A stretch of DNA of 17,434 bases, taken from Planctomycetota bacterium. Its GTDB lineage: Bacteria; Planctomycetota; PUPC01; DSUN01. The stretch lies in the NCBI GenBank assembly GCA_016872875.1, contig VGYW01000158.1, forward strand, positions 1 to 17,434, given 5' to 3'. Below, piece by piece: positions 13,550 to 17,434 of this stretch. The notes under the pieces are model-generated. The model saw nothing but the letters and a program-made list of their open reading frames with translations. It was not told where the DNA came from and did no database searches. The translations under genes were made by a program, and so were the position numbers. How positions within the stretch are numbered: the first letter of the stretch is position 1; each line of letters begins with the position of its first letter.

Positions 13550-16500
13550 TTGTGGGCAAGATGATGAAGCAATCGGTGGGGTCATCTTCACCTCTCTCCC
13601 TTCCATGGAGAGGGAGGAAGGCATCGAATGAGAAGGCAACCATCCCCCCTCTCCCTCGGGGAGAGGGTTGGGGTGAGGGTGCTTGGCTCGCAGCGGATGA
13701 TGCGGAAGGCACCCTCACCCGCCCGCCCATGGCGGGCGACCTCTCCCCAAGGGAGAGGTGGGCGGTCGCCGTCTGGATGGTGCTCCTCGTGGCCGGCGGC
13801 ATCGCGCAGGCCGCGGAGCTTCAGGAGAAGGCGGGAGGGGCGCTGTCGCTCCAGGTGGCCTTCGACAAGGAGGCGAAGGCAGCCTTCGGGCCGGCACCAA
13901 TGCGCCAGTCGCCCACCGAGGCGGTCTGGAAGGCGGGCGACATCCTCAACAACGCCCAGGGGGCCGTGAGCTTCCGCATCCGAATCCCCGCAATGGCCGC
14001 GGAGCGGCCGGGGCTGCGTCCCCACGCGGAGCGTAGGGACGAGAGGGCTTTTGTGCTGATGTCGCTCTCGGGCACCCAGGCGGGCGAATGGACGCTCTCC
14101 GTCAACGAAGCCCCCGAGCCGAAGGGCAAGGCCAAGCCATCCGAGCAGGCGGCGGAACCCGATGAGGCCATGAAGCTCGACGAGAAGGAGAAGCGCGAAG
14201 CTCTCGGCGCCTTCACCTGCGAGGTCCGAACCAGAATCTTCGCCGAGGGCAACATCGCTGGCAAGACCTCCGCCGCGGCAAAGATCTTCGAATGGGGCCA
14301 GTGGCACCACGTCGTCTGGACCTGGCGGTCCGTCCACCATTTCATCTTCATTGACGGCAAGCTGCGGGGGACGAGTCTCCAGGTGAGCCGCATGCAGCCG
14401 ATGGCGAGCGCGGAGGCCATCTTCCGCGTCCTCCTCGGCAAGGCCGAGCTGAGCGACCTGCGGCTCTACAAGCGCGCCCTCGACCCGCCCGACGCGGCCG
14501 CCCTCTCCACCGCCCGCCCCGACCAACACCTCCCGCCCTTCCCCCCACTTCGCCTCTGGGCCGATTGGGGGCCGGGGACCGGGCGATCTGTTGTGTATGC
14601 CGACATCGGTGGTCTGCCCGCCGTGCGAGTGAATATCATGGCGCAGAACCCGAGTGTCCGTAGGGAACAGAACATCGTCAATCTGCCTTCGGGTCTCGGT
14701 GAGACGGTGATCTCTTTTACGAAGTTCTCGCAGGCCATGCCGCAGGGCACCTATCGCTTCGAGGGAGCAGCCTTCGACAAGGACGGCAAGGAGCTTGCCA
14801 GAGGCAGGTCAGCCGACTGGACTTGCCCCGAGAAGATGCCCCTGTGGCTTTGGTGCCGCGCCGGATTGTCCTACGACACGGAACTCCCGATTCCGCCGCC
14901 TTACACGCCAGTCGACGCCAAGGGCGAGTGTCTGAGAGTTCTCCTCCGGGAGCACGCGCTCGACCGGACAGGGCTGTACAAGAGCATCGTGTCGGCGGGC
15001 GAAGAGCTTCTCGCGTCGCCCATGCGGCTTGACATCACGGTCGGCGGGAAGCCACTGGCCTTTCCTGGAGGGTTGGGCTTGCGAACCAACAGGCGCGTCG
15101 GCGACAACAGAGAGTGGGGGGCGCGCTGTCGAACTCCTGAAGGTCATGAGTTGCTCGTCGTGGGCTTCATTGAATGCGACGGCATCGCCCGCTGGCATCT
15201 GGAGCTAAGGCCCAGGGGGACCCTGGACGTCGATGGTGCGGAGCTTATCATCCCCTTCCGCCCTGAGGTGATGCAGCACTTCCACTGCGTGGCGTCGGGG
15301 TTCATCAATCGGTTCATGGCGGTGGAGAAGGATAAGGAGGGGCGGTTCCGGGCGCGAAACATCTGCTGGGATATCTACAGCCCCAAGGAGCCGAAGCGGC
15401 GCGAGGGGGTGATCTATGATGCGAACGACGTTCACCACATGGCCGACGTGGATCGCTTCCGCTTCGTGCCATTCGTCCATGTGGGCAACAACCAGCGCGG
15501 CCTGGCCTGGTTCGCGGAGAACGACCAAGGCTGGGTTCACGACCCAGGCAAAGTGCCGCCGATGGAGATCGTGGCGACGGAGAAGGAGCGGCTTCTGCGG
15601 CTCAACATCGTCGCCAAGCCGACGACCATCACGGAGAAGGAGCCGCTGAGCTTCCGCTTCTTCCTTCTTGCCAACCCCTTCAAGCCGATGCCGAAGGACT
15701 GGCGGTCGTGGGTCGTGGGCGATTACCGCAAGGACACGGAGTTCGCCCGCAAGGCCCCCCATCGCTTCTGGTGGCACTGGAACGAGTACGCCAAGAGCTT
15801 CGTGCCCTATCCAGGCGGCGTCCAGGGCAAGACCTATCAGGACTGGGTGGGGAAGTTCAAGGGGGACGACCTGATTCACTGCCCCTTCATCAACTTCGGT
15901 GTGCCGGCCGACAGCGGCCTCTACGGGCCGCCCTTCTTCGACGAGATGGCCGTGCTGCCCTACTCGTGGAAGCTCCACAACAGCCGCCCGCACCAGGACT
16001 ACGTGGCCTACTGGCTCGACAAGTGCGCGAAGGAGATCGGCATCAAGGGCGTCTACGTGGACGAGCCGTACTGCGAGCCGTATTCCTACAACGTCCTGGC
16101 GAGCGACGCGCCCTACATCCGCCCCGACGGCACGCGGGCGGTGGGCTATCGCTGGCTGGAGGCCCGCGACTACTTCCGCCGCATCAAGCAGACCTTCCAC
16201 GACCTCGGCCTGCCGCACTCGCTCTGGGTCCACACCACCAACTACAAGGTGTCGCCCGCCCTGACCTTCGTGGACATTTCGATGGACGGCGAGCACCCGA
16301 TGATCTGGGTGCCGTCGTTCCAGGACTGCCACGTTTTCTACAACGCCGAGCGGTCGCGGGGCTACATCAGCGGGATTCCGTTCGGGTGGGTCGGCACGCA
16401 GATGTTCCACGGCAACACGGAGCCAAAGGCGTTCCCTGGCCTCTGGGTGAAGTCGCGCACCTATCTCGCTGTCACGCTCCCCAACCAGGTGCTGCCGCAG

Positions 16501-17434
16501 ACATGCGGCATCCCCGACGAGCTGGACCGCATTCACAACCTGTGGAGCTGGTTCGGCATCGGCGAGGAGGGGGTCGAGGAATGGCCGGGCCAAGACGCGG
16601 GGCAGGGACGCCAAGACGCGGGGCAGGGACGCCCCGCCTACCAGTTCGCGGGCGTGGCGAACCGCAAGAAGGGGCAGGCGCTCCTCTACGCCACGGCGCC
16701 CTGGAAAGGAAGCCGCATCGAGCTGCCCGATGGCCTGAAAAAGGCCTTCGACCCCCGCACGCCACACATCCACGCCTGGAACGCCGAGACCGGCGCGTCG
16801 CTCGTCGTGGATGAGAAGACCCTCGTTGACCTGGCCATGCCAAACGACGTCGCGGTCATCTTCGCCCGCGGCGCCGACAAGCCGCAGGCATCTCGGCCCG
16901 AGGGAGTCCTGCTCGGCGTGTCTTTTCACAATGGCCTTGAGCCCGACTACGGCAGCGAAATGCTCCCTGCGACTGGCGCGAGCGCCGTGTCGGCCAGGGC
17001 CCTGGCCGTCGGCTTCGACAAGCCGGCAGTCGGCTATTCCATCGTGCCTTCTTGGGTGCAGGGGAGGGTCGAATTCGACCTGAGCTTGAAGTCGCTGAGC
17101 CGCACGCCGTTGCGGCTCCTCGCCTTGCAGCATCATCTCGACCTGACGCTGTCCGCCGTCCAGAAGGGCGAGGAGAAGGGGCTGCTCCTCGTCGCCAACG
17201 AGGTCGTCCCCCAGGAGAACCTGGCCTATCAGAGCGGTCGGCTGCCGACGGTGAAGCGCGAGGCGTTTGCGCCAATCCCCGTTGGGGAGACGGGCCGCGT
17301 GACCCTCGTCTGGCGCTCGGGGCAATACGACCTCTACTGGAAGGGCAAGCGGTTGGGCGGCATCAGCGCGCCTGCCGCCCCCGGGCTGCGCGATGCCGCG
17401 GCGCCGGCATTCGGCCTCCGGCTTGGGGACGGGA
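13546..17434 (+). CDS. LamG/DUF6067-type glycoside-hydrolase-like giant protein, 3' end beyond the window
   Basis: The frame is open from the ATG at 13546 to the window end: 1296 codons without a stop. A signal-peptide-like core, R-W-A-V-A-V-W-M-V-L-L-V-A-G-G-I-A-Q-A, covers codons ~71-89 but is preceded by about 70 residues, most of them encoded by a palindromic repeat element. An ATG at 13729 would give a more ordinary signal peptide but has no close ribosome site. Codons ~95-320 form a LamG/concanavalin-like domain (H-H-V-V-W-T-W, F-I-F-I-D-G-K-L-R-G). Codons ~580-1020 look like a glycoside-hydrolase barrel of the DUF6067 kind, with F-W-W-H-W-N-E-Y, a D839-E840-P841 motif and M-D-G-E-H-P near 913. 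A second LamG-like domain begins ~1125 and is cut by the window edge. It is probably an exported glycan-degrading or -binding protein; activity is inferred. Two further in-frame repeats lie within it. Confidence 0.82.
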   Translation, partial: MIVGKMMKQSVGSSSPLSLPWRGRKASNEKATIPPLPRGEGWGEGAWLAADDAEGTLTRPPMAGDLSPRERWAVAVWMVLLVAGGIAQAAELQEKAGGALSLQVAFDKEAKAAFGPAPMRQSPTEAVWKAGDILNNAQGAVSFRIRIPAMAAERPGLRPHAERRDERAFVLMSLSGTQAGEWTLSVNEAPEPKGKAKPSEQAAEPDEAMKLDEKEKREALGAFTCEVRTRIFAEGNIAGKTSAAAKIFEWGQWHHVVWTWRSVHHFIFIDGKLRGTSLQVSRMQPMASAEAIFRVLLGKAELSDLRLYKRALDPPDAAALSTARPDQHLPPFPPLRLWADWGPGTGRSVVYADIGGLPAVRVNIMAQNPSVRREQNIVNLPSGLGETVISFTKFSQAMPQGTYRFEGAAFDKDGKELARGRSADWTCPEKMPLWLWCRAGLSYDTELPIPPPYTPVDAKGECLRVLLREHALDRTGLYKSIVSAGEELLASPMRLDITVGGKPLAFPGGLGLRTNRRVGDNREWGARCRTPEGHELLVVGFIECDGIARWHLELRPRGTLDVDGAELIIPFRPEVMQHFHCVASGFINRFMAVEKDKEGRFRARNICWDIYSPKEPKRREGVIYDANDVHHMADVDRFRFVPFVHVGNNQRGLAWFAENDQGWVHDPGKVPPMEIVATEKERLLRLNIVAKPTTITEKEPLSFRFFLLANPFKPMPKDWRSWVVGDYRKDTEFARKAPHRFWWHWNEYAKSFVPYPGGVQGKTYQDWVGKFKGDDLIHCPFINFGVPADSGLYGPPFFDEMAVLPYSWKLHNSRPHQDYVAYWLDKCAKEIGIKGVYVDEPYCEPYSYNVLASDAPYIRPDGTRAVGYRWLEARDYFRRIKQTFHDLGLPHSLWVHTTNYKVSPALTFVDISMDGEHPMIWVPSFQDCHVFYNAERSRGYISGIPFGWVGTQMFHGNTEPKAFPGLWVKSRTYLAVTLPNQVLPQTCGIPDELDRIHNLWSWFGIGEEGVEEWPGQDAGQGRQDAGQGRPAYQFAGVANRKKGQALLYATAPWKGSRIELPDGLKKAFDPRTPHIHAWNAETGASLVVDEKTLVDLAMPNDVAVIFARGADKPQASRPEGVLLGVSFHNGLEPDYGSEMLPATGASAVSARALAVGFDKPAVGYSIVPSWVQGRVEFDLSLKSLSRTPLRLLALQHHLDLTLSAVQKGEEKGLLLVANEVVPQENLAYQSGRLPTVKREAFAPIPVGETGRVTLVWRSGQYDLYWKGKRLGGISAPAAPGLRDAAAPAFGLRLGDG
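13591..13758. mobile_element. In-frame palindromic repeat element in the 5' end of the GH-like gene
   Basis: The element has nested inverted repeats. CCTCTCCCTCGGGGAGAGG (13648-13666) and CCTCTCCCCAAGGGAGAGG (13740-13758) are reverse complements except for one base. GGGTGAGGGTGC (13671-13682) pairs perfectly with GCACCCTCACCC (13709-13720), and GCCCGCC (13721-13727) with GGCGGGC (13731-13737). A weaker related hairpin lies at 13591-13617. The motif set resembles a widespread CCCTCTCCC/GGGAGAGGG/GGGTGAGGG family of small non-autonomous repeats, normally intergenic. Here it stays open in the gene's frame and separates the start codon from the signal-peptide core. Confidence 0.72.
14017..14041. 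repeat. Small palindrome inside the first LamG domain
   Basis: CGTCCCCACGC (14017-14027) pairs with GCGTAGGGACG (14031-14041) at 10 of 11 positions around GGA. It is read in frame as an Arg-rich insert, R-P-H-A-E-R-R-D-E-R, between apparent beta strands. The sequence looks like a dispersed repeat, not ordinary LamG coding sequence. Confidence 0.5.
16589..16630 (+). repeat. Two exact 21-bp tandem copies encoding Q-D-A-G-Q-G-R
   Basis: Positions 16589-16609 and 16610-16630 are identical (GCCAAGACGC then GGGGCAGGGAC). They are read in frame as two copies of a seven-residue unit at about codons 1016-1029, after the hydrolase-like domain. A third partial copy of GGGACGCC-type sequence follows. 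The frame is kept because 21 is a multiple of three. Confidence 0.8.

Noticed and set aside
15205..17325. Long minus-strand open frame of 706 codons
   Set aside because: It is antisense to the LamG/GH-like gene, whose + strand frame shows real motifs; the composition is typical of GC-rich antisense shadows.

Overview
This is a GC-rich window with all seven convincing genes on the + strand. The gene content suggests a Planctomycetota or related PVC-type environmental bacterium: a GH123-like (DUF4091) protein, a PQQ-type propeller protein with a W-T-R-F-R-G-P-N-G-S-G start, a Tat-exported DUF362 protein, a hydrazine-synthase-alpha-like haem protein, a parallel beta-helix protein and a giant LamG/glycoside-hydrolase-like protein. 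The lineage is inferred from family content, not from a marker gene.

Layout. Positions 1-715 hold a non-coding tandem array of five ~145-bp units, each carrying a hairpin near its end. After a 320-bp spacer with a plausible promoter come the secreted DUF4091/GH123-like protein (1036-4539), then a consensus-like promoter (4544-4572) driving an SMC/OLD-type ATPase (4643-5755). The ATPase stop overlaps the GTG start of the DUF362 gene (5752-6708). A MITE-like inverted-repeat element fills the next gap, followed by the PQQ-like propeller (6941-8209). A repeat-rich gap with a 28-bp perfect palindrome follows, then a small GNAT acetyltransferase (8505-8966). A 322-bp gap has operator-like repeats. 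It precedes a tight three-gene operon: HzsA-like tri-haem propeller protein (9289-11751), beta-helix protein (11780-13549) and LamG/GH-like protein (13546 to beyond the window end).

Most products have export signals and carbohydrate-associated folds, so the region looks like an accessory locus for extracytoplasmic polysaccharide or glycan handling with an associated redox protein. The ATPase and GNAT protein are the cytoplasmic exceptions.

The least ordinary parts are the tandem hairpin array and the intergenic palindromic elements, relatives of which also lie in frame inside the last gene. One of those splits that gene's signal-peptide region from its start codon.
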